Origin: an uncultured Eubacteriales bacterium | GTDB lineage: Bacteria > Bacillota > Clostridia > Christensenellales > UBA1242 | Assembly: GCA_900551855.1 (NCBI GenBank) | Contig: URXM01000004.1 | Span: 1 to 64,000, forward strand | Direction: 5' to 3' | DNA: 64,000 nucleotides | Part shown: positions 41,205 through 51,712 of the stretch, in pieces | Layout: every line of letters starts with the position of its first letter | Position numbering within the stretch: position 1 is the first letter of the stretch | Program-made: the position numbers and the translations under genes | The notes under the pieces: generated by a model | What the model saw: only the letters and a program-made list of their open reading frames with translations | Told to the model about the DNA's origin: nothing | Databases searched by the model: none

Positions 41205-44200
41205 TTAATTTTGCTTTTTATTTTTCTTTGCAACTATAATTGCAATTGTAATAGCTGCTATAACAATAATTAATCCAATTATTGAAAGGACAATTATCAG
41301 GGTTTTGTTATTTGAATCTGGGGTAGTAGGATCTACAGGATTAGAAGGATCAGTAGGATCAGATGGATCAGTTGGTGTTTCAATATAGCCTTGATGAATT
41401 GTTTGGTTAGAATGTTCTGAGGTCAGTGTTTGTGTGTTTGAATTATTATAAATATAATTTTCTCCCAATTCAATTTCAATACCATCAGCAATTTCAGGGG
41501 CAACAATGGTGTCAAAATTGCTATTAGATAACATATTATCAATATTTACACTTTCAGATATTTTAAACTTACTATCATCGCCACCTAAAACCAATATAGT
41601 TCCAGTTATGGTTTTTGTTCCTGCAAAAACCTTGATTATTTCATCTGTAGTGTAAGTTTCAACCTCTTCTTGTAATTGAGCAGTAAAGCCACTTGCAGAA
41701 ATTTGTGTATTTATAAATTCTTTTATTTCATCTTCTGTATATAAGCTTCCATCTTCTTTTGGAGGTAAGTTAAAAGAAGATGGGTTTTCATTAATAAGAT
41801 CAACAAGGTCGCTGAATGTAGCACTTGCATCTTCCATTGATAAGATTGCAAATTCGTCATAGGTTATAGGTATATTATGTTTAAGTTCAATGAGTGAAGA
41901 GATAATATTAATTTTTATTAATTTATATACTTGTTCAGAGTTTTCTTTAAATTGAGTCATCAAAGATTCGTCTAATTGAATCATTATTGGAATAATGTTG
42001 TCAATGGTATAAGGTTTTCCATTCAATGTTTCTGGCAACTTGTTTTTAGTGGAACTTAAACCATTATAATATTCTACAAACTCATCTAAGTATTGATTTA
42101 TTAAAGCATCTCTTGTTTCATGTTCTCTTTTTACCGTTGTAAATTCATATAAATTAATTATATATGATCTTGAAGATGATGGTTGATTATAGTAGTCATT
42201 AAGTTCTTCTGGTGTTAAGATTGTAATGTTTTCACTTTGTGCCATTTGTTTAAGAAGTTGTTGCAATTCCTCGGCTGTATAATCTGTTCCATCTTCTTTT
42301 TTAGAAAGACCAAAATCTTCTGGATTTTGATTGATTAAAACAACCAATTAATCAAATGATGTCAATTGTCCTTCAGTTTCAAGAACAGTTATATCATCAA
42401 AAGTTAAAGGAATTTTATATCCAATGCCTAGCAAATTATATATAATTTCTACTTTAACCATAGCATAAGTGCCTTCAGGGTTATTTTGATACATTTGTTG
42501 TATAGTAGAATTATTCAAAATCATATATTCAGTTATGTCTTCTATAGTCCAAGCATCACCATTGTTAGAAAGAGGAATATCGTAAGAATCTAAATAAGGT
42601 AAAACTTTACCAGAATGAGCTAATAAGAAATTAATTTCTTCTTCACGGTTATTAAAACTTATATAATCTGTTTGATATTGATATGCTAAGTCTAGGTCTT
42701 CATTTCTTACTATTTCAATATTTTTTGTTTGTTCATCTTTAGTCAACTCTTTTTGTATATATAATTCAATTTCAATTTTAGTATAAGGTTCTCCGTTTTC
42801 TTTGGCTGTAAGTCCAAATTCAGAAGGATTATTATTTACAGCATTTACGAAATCATCAAGTGTCAAGCAAGAAAAGTTTGTCATTGATCCAACCATTTCA
42901 TCATAAGAAACAGGGAAAAGTGTGTCGTTATACATTACTTGTAATTCTAGTGCAACTAATACAATTTGATATTTTGCTATTGTTAATTGGTCTTCAGGAG
43001 AAAAAGCTGAAAAATCATCACCAAACAAATTGTTTTCAATAGCCCACTCAGCAGCATCATCAAGAGTCCATTTATTTCCATTATTTGTGGTTGGAATATT
43101 CATATCTTGAGAATTTGCAAAAGGTATTAGTTTTTCGTTTATTAAATAATCTATATATTCATTTCTTTTTTCAAATGATAGTGATATACTTTTGCTAAAC
43201 ATATTCTGCATATTTGTAACATTGCTTGTATCTAAGCCTGACAAATCTACATAGGCAAGGTTTGGACAATTATAAAACATAAAACTGATATCTGTAGGTT
43301 TAACATTATCAAAGAAGTTTCCAAAATCAACAGAAATTAGATTCTTGCAATTTGCAAACATATAAGACAAATCTTTAATTTCAGAAGTAATGCCTGTGAT
43401 ATTATTTAAACTTATGTATTTGCATGGTAAATTATCAAACATATGACTATAATCATTTAAGTTGATGTATTGATCATAATTGAATTGATCATATTCAGGG
43501 AATTGTTTTGCTGTATCAAGTAATTTGTTTATAAATTCATCAATATAAGATAAGTCAAGTCCGTCAATAATAAGTTGATTAAAATTTATAGTTGTTTGAT
43601 ATTCTTCTAAGCCGTTACCTTCTTCATTGAAACTTTGTAAAATAGGTTCTTTATAATTTATAATTAATTCACAGGTGCAGGTGTGAGTTACTTGATAAAG
43701 CATTTCTCCAGTTTCATATTCACCACTTTCAATAACTTGAGAATCATTTCTTATAAAGGTTAAACCAGTTGTATCATTAACAGTTTCTCTTGAAATTTCT
43801 CCACTTCTTGAATCAACTTTCCAAATTTCTCCTACAATTTCTGCACCTTCGGCATTTTTATAAATTGATTTATATTCAGTTATAGTATATGTTGCTGTAA
43901 CTGGCGTTGTAATTACCGAGAAACAACAAGAAGGAAGATTTGGGTCATAATAATATTCTCCATCTGGATATGAATTCGCAAGACTCCAACATCCACAACG
44001 ATAGTTTAAATCTACTTCTGCAATACCACATGAACAGTTTGTGTTGTCATGAAATAAATCATATTGTGATATTAAGAATAAAGGTGAACTGTTTGAAAAA
44101 AGATAACTATGCGTTGGTAATATAGGATTTAATTGATCTACATTATCTACTTGTGTTGCACTAAAAAACAATCCAGCGACATAATAAAGTTCTTGCATAT

Positions 44201-44594
44201 AATAAATAGAATTCATAGGATTATTAGAAATGCTAGCAAGTATACCACTATCAGATGTTGATATCGTATTTGTATCAAAAATTAAATCTACAGTATTATT
44301 ATTTGTTTTTGCAACATAAATGCCGAATGCTTTTAAGGAAGCTAGGTCTAACGTAGTTGTCACAGCAGATTCAGGATTACTTTGAATAGTTCCTGTTACA
44401 AGTTCTCTACCATCTATATATTTATTGACATCATTTGTATAGATCAACTTATCTATGTCAAAGTTGTAATCTACAACAGACACCACCCTTTGTTGTCCGC
44501 AACCAAAAAACAATGTAGAAAATAAGATACATAAAGAAACAAAAGCAATCATTATAAATGTTTTAACTTTTGTCATTTTATAATTAGTTTCCAT
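41205..44594 (-). pseudogene. BspA-like surface lipoprotein split by an in-frame TAA
   Basis: Read through, this is an 1129-codon gene. It has a lipoprotein signal (MIAFVSLCILFSTLFFGCG, lipobox Cys near residue 32), a region with DUF285/BspA-type repeats (MFANCKNLISVDFGN, MFYNCPNLAYVDLSGLDTSN), then three copies of a unit of about 150-190 residues with cores DDFVNAVNNNPSEFGL, (stop)LVVLINQNPEDFGL and SDLVDLINENPSSFNL. A Pro/Asp/Thr spacer and a C-terminal membrane helix (LIIVLSIIGLIIVIAAITIA) follow. A single TAA at 42350-42348 interrupts the second copy; the frame is unchanged after it. AAAGGGGGAG precedes the ATG. The stop would release a secreted lipoprotein without the anchor. Confidence 0.8.
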
Positions 44595-44873
44595 TTTACT
44601 CCCCCTTTTTCTTTTACTTTAACATTTACAAAAAGCTGATGTCAATTAATAAAGACTTATTGTTCATACATAATTTAATAAAAATATTAAAATAAATATA
44701 ATTTAATTTAAAAATATAAATATATGTTTATTTATATAATGTGAATTTTTACAATCAATATGTATAATATTTTTTTTAAAAAGGGTCTTTTATTTTAGAA
44801 AATAATATAATATAACCAAATTATGGAAATAAAGGCAATATTAAAATTAGAAAAAAAATATTTAAAACATTGA
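44595..44873 (+). other. AT-rich intergenic region, no gene seen
   Basis: This region holds the upstream part of the surface-protein gene (minus) and then AT-rich sequence without a start, tRNA or clear hairpin. A TATAATATAA stretch near 44807-44816 could be a -10. The missing N-terminal half of the amidase remnant that follows is not recognisable here. Confidence 0.5.
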
Positions 44874-45149
44874 GTTATTGGGTGTTCTTCATCAGAAAAC
44901 TCTCAAACGGGAGAATACTTGGCAAACAGTGTTCAAAAATCTTTAAATCAAAATATTGATTATGCAAAAGCGACAGCCAAAGTTGGAGATTATTTTATTT
45001 TGAATTGCACCGACACACCAAGTATTTTGATTGAATGTGGTTTTTTGTCAAATCCTGAAGAGGAAAAATTGTTGCAAGATAAAGAATATATGCAAAAATT
45101 TTGTTATCAAATTTTATGTGGCTTGCTGATGTTTGAACAATTTAAATAA
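44874..45149 (+). pseudogene. Remnant of a second CwlD-like amidase
   Basis: The open frame after the stop at 44871 reads VIGCSSSENSQTGEY, then LANSVQKSLNQNIDYAKATA, KVGDYFILNCTDTPSILIEC and GFLSNPEEE. It aligns to the C-terminal 90 residues of the CwlD-like protein at 40478 (LAKSVQNALCLSFETARKSV, SVGDYFVLNYSNIPAILIEC). The catalytic Glu is kept, but all three zinc ligands of the N-terminal half are missing. There is no ATG or SD at the beginning. I read it as a 5'-deleted duplicate, not a gene. Confidence 0.8.
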
Positions 45150-45154
45150 AATAG

Positions 45155-45187
45155 AAAAAGGATAGTACTTTTTACTATCCTTTTTAA
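45155..45187. terminator. Bidirectional terminator
   Basis: AAAAAGGATAGTA / TACTATCCTTTTT with the loop CTTTT, flanked by A and T tracts. It separates the amidase remnant from the convergent rnr gene. Confidence 0.9.
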
Positions 45188-45205
45188 ATTTTACATCTCA
45201 ATTTT

Positions 45206-47752
45206 TTATAGATATTTTGATTTGTTTTTATGTGTTTTTTCTCTATCTTTATATGATTGTTCAGTTTTAAATCTTTTATATCTATTGTCTTTATTTTTAT
45301 GATATTCTGAAGTGTAGCTAAGAGGAAAACAACCTTTATATAAAAATGTGTTGTAGTATTTTGCAAGTATATCTGCATTCGCTTTGTCTGAACATTCAAA
45401 AGATGGTTTTTCAAAATTTTTTGTCAAATTGGTGCTACCAGAAACTGTCCTTGAATATCTGTCAGCATATGAAATTTTAAATTTTATTGATTTGCCAATA
45501 GTTGTGACAATTGTGTTGTTTGATATAACTGCAACATTATTGTCTGAAACAGAATATTTTCTTCCGTCCATGAAGTCTTCAAGTGGGATTTTAACTCTCA
45601 TATTTTCTTTTGTGACAACAATCAAATTGTCATCAATGATTGAGCGAATTGTTCCTTCAAAGATTTCGTTGATGTGATCTTCTGCATATATTGCCAAAGC
45701 AAGTTCTTCTATTGTTCTGCTTGTTTTGTCAACTTCATCTTCTCTTGAAGAAGTTATATGTGCCATATTGTTTACATATTCTTTTGAAAGAGGTTGCATA
45801 TCAATTGAAGAAAGATTCTTTTCTTTCAATTTTTCGTTCCATTCACATTTCATTGCATACTGAATGATGAGGTCTGGAAATCTTCTTATTCCTGAAGTGA
45901 AATGTGAATAGTAATCAAGACCTAAAGCATTGTGACAACCAAGGTCATCCATAATCTCTTGAGTATCTGGATTTATTGGGTGAGGTACAGGAGTATATTT
46001 TGCTTTATCAAGGCAAGTCTTTGCAACTTCACTTACGATCTCTTCGTATTCTGAGCCTTTGAAATAATTTAAGATTTTTTGAAGAGAAGCATTTGTTCCA
46101 TCCCATTCCATATCACAATCAAGGCAATCAATCAAACCATTGAATTTGTTGATCTTAAATTCTGATGAGAGCCCATGAGTTCTATACAAAACATTTGCAC
46201 CAGTCTTGTATGCTTGCTCTGCAACAAACTCGTTTGCGTTTATCATCAATGCTTCAATAAGTTCCATTGAAGGTAAATGTTTTTTCTGTTCAATTCTTTC
46301 TATTTTTTCTTGATCCTTGTCAAGATAGAACTGAACTTCATCATTTGAATTTAATCTTAAAGTTTGTCCTCTGCGCAATCTCTTCCATACTGCCTCTGAG
46401 GCTTTCAAGTTGAAGATCAAAGATTGAACTAGGTCGGTTGGTTGAACGCTTTTGTGAGTAGATTTGCTTGTGTTTAATGAAATTAAGAAATCTTCATTGA
46501 TGTTTTCTTTTTTGTATTCATCCAAAATGTTTTGAACTTCATTATAACTAAATTTTCTCTTGCTGTTGATCACTGCTTGCATAACTTCGCCAGAAATTAC
46601 ATTGCCAGTTTTTGGATCAATAGTTGTTTTGATACACATTGTCAAACGGTCTTCGTTTGGATTCAAAGAACAAATGCCACTTGCTATTTTATGTGGGAGC
46701 ATATCAAAAGCTCCAAGAAGTGTGTAAAGTGTGAAGTCTTTTTCAGCAGCATCGTTCCAAATTGGAGAAAATGGTCTTATGTATTGTGTGACATCGGCAA
46801 TTGCAGCATATGTGACAATGTTTCCATTCTTATCAATTTCAGAATAAACTGCATCGTCCATGTCTTGACAGTCAAATGGGTCAATAGTGCAGAAAGATTT
46901 TGCTCTCAAGTCGACATAAGTAGGCTTTGTTGGATCAATGGCCTCTGGATTGATAGGTTCGTTTTCTTTGATGAGATTGATTGATGCTAAGTCTACCTTT
47001 GTAGGGATTTTCGCAAGTTGTGCTTCTCCTTCTGGAGAAAGAGGCTTGTCAGCATTTATGGCATGTGCGTGAGCACGAACATATTCTTTTAAAGAAGAAA
47101 TTGAACCAAAAACCTTGTCAATTGTACAGAAATGTCCATCATTATTTATGGTTGCAGTGACAATTTTACCAAAAGCTTCTTTGGTAACAGCATTGTTTAA
47201 AACAAGATATTTATTTGTTATGACTCCGTATGTGGATTGTTCATAAAAGTAAATTTCGCCTGTTTCTTTGTCTTTGCTTATAAATCCAAGAACTTTTGTT
47301 GGAGGGTTGATACAATCTATGACTTTGATTTCTTTGTTTTGATTTATCAAAAGTTCTACTGTTGCATTGTTCCTTGCACTAGGAATTGCTTGAATAGAAT
47401 AGCTTGTGTTTGTTTCTTTAACATATACAGAAGCAGAATGTCTGCTCAAAGCATAATATATACCTGATATTCTTTGAACAGATTCTTTTCCGTTTTGTGC
47501 CTTTTGATCGGTATTTTGTGGAACGGTATCAAAAATAAGAACTGTTGTATTGCCTTTTTTAATTTGTTTTACACCATTCTTTTCAAGGGAAATGAGTGCA
47601 GATTTAATTTTATTTCTGGAAATTCCGCCTCCAATACGCTTTTTGCATAGTTCTACAAAGGTCGTAAAATCAAGTTCTCCTGTTGTAGAATCTTTTTGTT
47701 CTTTTACAAAAATTTCAAAAACTTTTGATGATAAACTTTCTTTCTTTGGCAT
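45206..47752 (-). CDS. rnr: Ribonuclease R
   Basis: 848 residues from ATG 47752, chosen because AGGTGG lies 5 bases before MPKKESLSSKVFEIF and upstream in-frame codons cross the promoter. An N-terminal winged-helix region is followed by cold-shock domains, then the RNB catalytic domain with IDPFDCQDMDDAVYSE near residue 297 (the Mg-binding aspartates) and the arginine-rich segment HFTSGIRRFPDLIIQ near 613, and an S1 domain. The C-terminus is basic (HKNKDNRYKRFKTEQSYKDR). RNase R is a processive 3'-5' exoribonuclease that degrades structured RNA and takes part in trans-translation decay. Confidence 0.95.
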   Translation of the reverse strand: MPKKESLSSKVFEIFVKEQKDSTTGELDFTTFVELCKKRIGGGISRNKIKSALISLEKNGVKQIKKGNTTVLIFDTVPQNTDQKAQNGKESVQRISGIYYALSRHSASVYVKETNTSYSIQAIPSARNNATVELLINQNKEIKVIDCINPPTKVLGFISKDKETGEIYFYEQSTYGVITNKYLVLNNAVTKEAFGKIVTATINNDGHFCTIDKVFGSISSLKEYVRAHAHAINADKPLSPEGEAQLAKIPTKVDLASINLIKENEPINPEAIDPTKPTYVDLRAKSFCTIDPFDCQDMDDAVYSEIDKNGNIVTYAAIADVTQYIRPFSPIWNDAAEKDFTLYTLLGAFDMLPHKIASGICSLNPNEDRLTMCIKTTIDPKTGNVISGEVMQAVINSKRKFSYNEVQNILDEYKKENINEDFLISLNTSKSTHKSVQPTDLVQSLIFNLKASEAVWKRLRRGQTLRLNSNDEVQFYLDKDQEKIERIEQKKHLPSMELIEALMINANEFVAEQAYKTGANVLYRTHGLSSEFKINKFNGLIDCLDCDMEWDGTNASLQKILNYFKGSEYEEIVSEVAKTCLDKAKYTPVPHPINPDTQEIMDDLGCHNALGLDYYSHFTSGIRRFPDLIIQYAMKCEWNEKLKEKNLSSIDMQPLSKEYVNNMAHITSSREDEVDKTSRTIEELALAIYAEDHINEIFEGTIRSIIDDNLIVVTKENMRVKIPLEDFMDGRKYSVSDNNVAVISNNTIVTTIGKSIKFKISYADRYSRTVSGSTNLTKNFEKPSFECSDKANADILAKYYNTFLYKGCFPLSYTSEYHKNKDNRYKRFKTEQSYKDREKTHKNKSKYL

Positions 47753-47770
47753 AATCCACCTTCTGAGTTT

Positions 47771-47800
47771 AGTATAACACACTGCAATTATGTAAGTCAA
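47771..47800 (-). promoter_or_regulatory. Promoter of rnr
   Basis: Minus-strand TTGACT (47800-47795), an 18-base spacer and TATACT (47776-47771), 18 bases before the start codon, leaving room for the SD. Confidence 0.7.
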
Positions 47801-47918
47801 TACTGAGTTTATTTTAAAATATAGTATCTTACAAAAAAGAATAAATATCGACCTTTTTATATAAATTTCTAAATATGAAAATTTTGTCGGCTGAATTACA
47901 ATCAAAATAGGAGTTTTT

Positions 47919-50213
47919 ATGAAATTAAACATCAATAAATATTTCTTATTTTTTTTGCAGTTTGTGATTTTTTTAGGGTTGTTTTTTGTCCTTTTTAATG
48001 CCAGTATAAATTATGTAATTTTTCCTTTTGCATTTGGAATGTTTTTTGCTCTTGCATGGGCGAATCAAAAAGTTTGGTTGTTGGTGCCTGCATACATAGT
48101 TGCAGGAGCAATATACCAGCCAACAATGGAATTCGCCATTTGTATGCTTGTTTGCATTTTTTGTTTGATTGTGCCATATTTCATTCACATTTTATGCAAA
48201 AAGAATATGAGGAAATGGGAATTTGCAGTTTTTGCAATTTTAAGTCAAACTGCCAATGTAGTATTTGACATAATCTCTGGATTTTCACCAATTTTGTCTT
48301 GCGTAAGCATCCTTCTTGGAGTTTTGTTTATGTATGCGTGCATAAATGTTTTTGAAGCAATAATAATTAGGGGGTTTACAAACAAGCTGACAATTTTGGA
48401 AATAATTTCACTTTTTACAATAATCGCAGCAATTTGCAGTGGACTTGTTATGCTCAACATCGAAAATTTCAGTTTTTTAAAATTGTTTATGAGTTTTGTT
48501 TTGCTTGTTTTTGCATTTTGCTCTACACCACTTTTGACATTGCTCGTGGCTTCAATAGGTGGAATAGGCTCTTTGATTGCTACAAACAATCCAATTTATG
48601 TTGCACCTTTCATTATCTGGGCATTGGTGATTTTGTTGTTTAAGAAACGATTCAGAATTTTTATGGTAGTATCTTTGGTCTGCATTGAACTTGTCATTGG
48701 ATATTATTTCAATCTTTATCCAACTTTTGGTTATATTGAAATTTTGCCGGTAGCAATTTCGTGTTTAGTCTTCTTGTGCTTGTCAAAACAAGTTTGCAAT
48801 GAAATTGCAGTAATTTTCAATCTTTCAAAAGATAGATTGGCAATGAAAAATGTTGTAAACAGAAATAGAGAAATTTTGCATAGGCGTTTAGGAAATTTGT
48901 CAGAAATTTTCAACGAGATGAATATTATTTACAGAAACATGCTCAAACAAGGTATGACACTTGATGAAGTAAAATCGTTGCTAGAACAAGAGATAACGGA
49001 CAAAATTTGTTCTTTTTGTCCAGAAAGGAATCATTGTCATAGGACATTTGCAGAAAGCACAAAACAGGTGTTTGACGAGCTTATCACAATATCATACGAA
49101 AAAGGAAAAGCAACATTGCTGGATATCCCTTCTTATCTTACTTCAAGATGCAAACAGACGAATGCAATTTTGGGAAGCATAAACACTTTGACAGGGCAGT
49201 ATAAAAAATATATGAGCATGGTTCACGATGTAGATACAAGCAAACTGATAATTGCCGAACAACTTTTGGGGATTTCTAAAATAATGGGTGGACTTTCACA
49301 AGAAGTTGAATCAAGCGTATCTTTTGACACAACAAGAGAAAACAAAATTTTAGATGAACTGACTTATTACAATATCATTTGCATTGATGTTGTGGTGTTT
49401 GAAAAAGATGTATGGACACAAATGGCATCTGTTGTTGTCAGAAATGGCGATAGCGAAAAACCAAGAATTGTCGATGTTGTCAGCAAGGTATGTGGAAGCA
49501 AAATGGCGGTGTTTGAAAGTTATCCTTGTTCCAGACCTGGTTATACGGTCGTAAATTTGAAGACTGCACCAAAATATGATTGTTTGTTTGGTGTGAGTCA
49601 AAAGACAAAAAATGGTTCAAAGATGAGTGGGGACACATACAGCATTGTCAAACTTGATGGAGATAAAATTTTGTTTGCAATAAGTGACGGAATGGGAAGC
49701 GGAGAAAAAGCTGGGCAAACAAGCGAACTTTCAATCAGTTTGGTAGAAAATTTTTACAAAGCTGGTTTTGACAACGATCTGATTCTCTCAACCGTAAACA
49801 AACTTTTGGCGCTTCATAAAGAAGAAATTTTCAGTGCTCTTGACATTGCCATTGTTGACGAAAAAAATGGACTTGTAGATTTTATCAAAATGGCATCACC
49901 AAAGTCTTACATCTTAAATGAAGATCAATGCCAAACAATAGAGGCAGGTGCTTTGCCTATGGGCATTGTTGAAGAGACAAAACCTTTGATCAAAAAACAA
50001 GTTATCAGTGCAAAAGATTTTGTGATTTTGATATCAGATGGCATAAGCGACAGTTTTGAAAATGATGAAGAACTTAAAGAATGTATCAAGTCAATTAAGA
50101 CAAAAAATCCACAAGAGTTTGCTGACGAACTTTTAGAGAGAGCACTTGCTTGCAACAATGGATATGCAGTTGATGATATGACTGTGATTGTGGTAAAAAT
50201 TTTAGATTTTTAA
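47919..50213 (+). CDS. spoIIE: Stage II sporulation protein E (SpoIIE), PP2C phosphatase
   Basis: 764 residues. About ten membrane helices fill the first 300 residues, followed by a central region with the Cys/His cluster CSFCPERNHCH near residue 368 and a C-terminal PP2C phosphatase domain (about 555-764). The phosphatase metal sites are in SGDTYSIVKLDG, ISDGMGSGEKA, LISDGISDSF and DDMTVIVVKI. SpoIIE dephosphorylates SpoIIAA to activate sigma-F in the forespore and helps polar septation. AATAGGAG precedes the ATG. The upstream sequence has TTTTGTCGG (about 47882), a weak match to a Spo0A box. The neighbour tilS is the usual one. Confidence 0.94.
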   Translation: MKLNINKYFLFFLQFVIFLGLFFVLFNASINYVIFPFAFGMFFALAWANQKVWLLVPAYIVAGAIYQPTMEFAICMLVCIFCLIVPYFIHILCKKNMRKWEFAVFAILSQTANVVFDIISGFSPILSCVSILLGVLFMYACINVFEAIIIRGFTNKLTILEIISLFTIIAAICSGLVMLNIENFSFLKLFMSFVLLVFAFCSTPLLTLLVASIGGIGSLIATNNPIYVAPFIIWALVILLFKKRFRIFMVVSLVCIELVIGYYFNLYPTFGYIEILPVAISCLVFLCLSKQVCNEIAVIFNLSKDRLAMKNVVNRNREILHRRLGNLSEIFNEMNIIYRNMLKQGMTLDEVKSLLEQEITDKICSFCPERNHCHRTFAESTKQVFDELITISYEKGKATLLDIPSYLTSRCKQTNAILGSINTLTGQYKKYMSMVHDVDTSKLIIAEQLLGISKIMGGLSQEVESSVSFDTTRENKILDELTYYNIICIDVVVFEKDVWTQMASVVVRNGDSEKPRIVDVVSKVCGSKMAVFESYPCSRPGYTVVNLKTAPKYDCLFGVSQKTKNGSKMSGDTYSIVKLDGDKILFAISDGMGSGEKAGQTSELSISLVENFYKAGFDNDLILSTVNKLLALHKEEIFSALDIAIVDEKNGLVDFIKMASPKSYILNEDQCQTIEAGALPMGIVEETKPLIKKQVISAKDFVILISDGISDSFENDEELKECIKSIKTKNPQEFADELLERALACNNGYAVDDMTVIVVKILDF

Positions 50214-50242
50214 AAATTGTTAAAAAATATTCAAAAAATCAA

Positions 50243-50272
50243 CAAAAAATGCCTTAAAAAAGCATTTTTTTT
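50243..50272 (+). terminator. Terminator after spoIIE
   Basis: AAAAATGC / GCATTTTTTTT around a CTTAAAAAA-type loop. Confidence 0.8.
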
Positions 50273-50283
50273 GAAAAACATAT

Positions 50284-50311
50284 TGTTTTTTATTGAATTT
50301 TTTTGTATACT
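50284..50311 (+). promoter_or_regulatory. Promoter of tilS
   Basis: TTGTTT (50284-50289), a 16-base spacer and TATACT (50306-50311), 24 bases before the ATG. Confidence 0.55.
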
Positions 50312-50335
50312 ATGCCTAGAAAACAGAGGAATAAA

Positions 50336-51670
50336 ATGGAAAAAATATTAGATTTTATCAAAAAATACAATTTAATAAAACCAGGAGAAGTGATTGGTGT
50401 TGGTGTTTCTGGCGGGATTGACTCTATGTGTTTGCTCCACTTTTTAAATGAAAACAGACAGTTGCTTGACATTGAGGTTGTGGCAATTCATATCAATCAC
50501 GGCATCAGAGAAGAAAGTTTTGATGAAGCAAGATTTGTTATGCAAAAATGCAAAGAAATGGGAGTCAGAGTTTATAAATTTACTATTGATTCTCCAAAGA
50601 TTGCAAAGGACAAAAAGATAAGCATTGAAACTGCTGCAAGAGAGGGAAGGTATGGTGTTTTTGATGCTTTGGTGAAAAAAGACATTGTTGATAAAATTGC
50701 TCTTGCTCATCATCAAAGTGATCAAGCAGAAACAATTTTGATGCACATATTCAGAGGTTGTGGCGTTTCTGGTGCAAGAGGAATGGAACCAATTAGGGAC
50801 AACATTTATATCAGACCTATGCTTCCCGTTTCTAAAGAAGAGATAAATGAATATGCTTCTTTAAACAATATTGAATATGTTGAAGATGAAAGCAACAATG
50901 ACACTTCTTATGCAAGAAATTATGTAAGAAATGTCATTATGAAAGATATTTTGAAAAAATGGCCAAATGCTATCGAATCAATAAACAATTTTGCTAGTGC
51001 TGTAAGTGATGATGATGATTATATAAAATCTATTCTTGACATAAACTCTTTGCTCGTTGATGAAAAAATTGTTCAAATGCCTTGCAGTTATTTTTATGGA
51101 AGTAGTTCTATTTACAGCCGTATCGTTTTCAAAGCATTGTCACTCATAGGTGTGAAAAAAGACATTGAAAGAAAACACATTGAAATGATAAAAGACCTTG
51201 CTGTAAATCTTGAAAATGGCAAAAAAATAAAACTTCCTTATGATATTACAGTAAGCAAAGAATACAATTATCTCACTTTTGAAAACAATTATGTTGAAAA
51301 ACCAAAAATGAACAGGGTGTTGAAGTGTGAAGAGTTTGATGCACCAAATTATGGAACAGTGGCAGTAAAAAGAGTAAAGGCTGACAAAATGAATGAGACA
51401 GACGCTCTTTATTTTGACTATCGAAAAGTGCCAAAAGATGCAAGATGGAGATATCGTGAAGAAGGCGATATGTTTGAAAAGTTTGGAGGCGGAAGTAAAA
51501 AACTGAAATCTTTCTTGATTGACAAAAAGATTCCTGTTCGCTTGAGAGATTACATCCCTGTGCTTGCAAGTGAAAATGAAGTGTATGTGATTGCTGGTGT
51601 TGCTATCAGTGAAAAAGTTAGAGTTGATGCTGGTGTGCCTACTTGCTTTAAGATAACAGTAAAAAAATAA
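50336..51670 (+). CDS. tilS: tRNA(Ile)-lysidine synthase
   Basis: 444 residues from ATG 50336, which follows AGAGGA; in-frame codons further upstream overlap the -10 box. The ATP-pyrophosphatase loop GVSGGIDSMCLLHFL is near residue 23. HHQSDQAETILMHIFRGCGVSG near 128 and ARNYVRN near 198 are family hallmarks, and a C-terminal TilS domain (WRYREEGDMFEKFGGGSKKL) completes it. It converts C34 of tRNA-Ile(CAU) to lysidine, changing both codon and amino-acid identity, an essential step. It follows spoIIE, as in many spore-formers; hpt and ftsH, often next, are absent. Confidence 0.95.
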   Translation: MEKILDFIKKYNLIKPGEVIGVGVSGGIDSMCLLHFLNENRQLLDIEVVAIHINHGIREESFDEARFVMQKCKEMGVRVYKFTIDSPKIAKDKKISIETAAREGRYGVFDALVKKDIVDKIALAHHQSDQAETILMHIFRGCGVSGARGMEPIRDNIYIRPMLPVSKEEINEYASLNNIEYVEDESNNDTSYARNYVRNVIMKDILKKWPNAIESINNFASAVSDDDDYIKSILDINSLLVDEKIVQMPCSYFYGSSSIYSRIVFKALSLIGVKKDIERKHIEMIKDLAVNLENGKKIKLPYDITVSKEYNYLTFENNYVEKPKMNRVLKCEEFDAPNYGTVAVKRVKADKMNETDALYFDYRKVPKDARWRYREEGDMFEKFGGGSKKLKSFLIDKKIPVRLRDYIPVLASENEVYVIAGVAISEKVRVDAGVPTCFKITVKK

Positions 51671-51700
51671 ATCTTGGAAACATTCCAAGATTTATTTTTT
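51664..51700. terminator. Bidirectional terminator after tilS
   Basis: AAATAAATCTTGGAA-ACA-TTCCAAGATTTATTT, a perfect 15-bp stem with A and T tracts on both sides, between convergent genes. Confidence 0.95.
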
Positions 51701-51712
51701 GTTTAGCTGTTT

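Noticed and set aside
39133..44594. A prophage or mobile element in the surface-gene region
   Set aside because: Unknown and repetitive genes are present, but no integrase, transposase, portal, terminase, terminal repeats or tRNA-flanking duplication was seen.
44919..45149. Intact small amidase gene starting at TTG 44919
   Set aside because: No SD is present, all zinc ligands are missing, and homology extends upstream of the TTG; it is a 5'-deleted remnant.
47753..47935. N-terminal extension of RNase R by 61 residues
   Set aside because: The extension reads through a TTGACT-18-TATACT promoter and lacks an SD; the ATG at 47752 has one.
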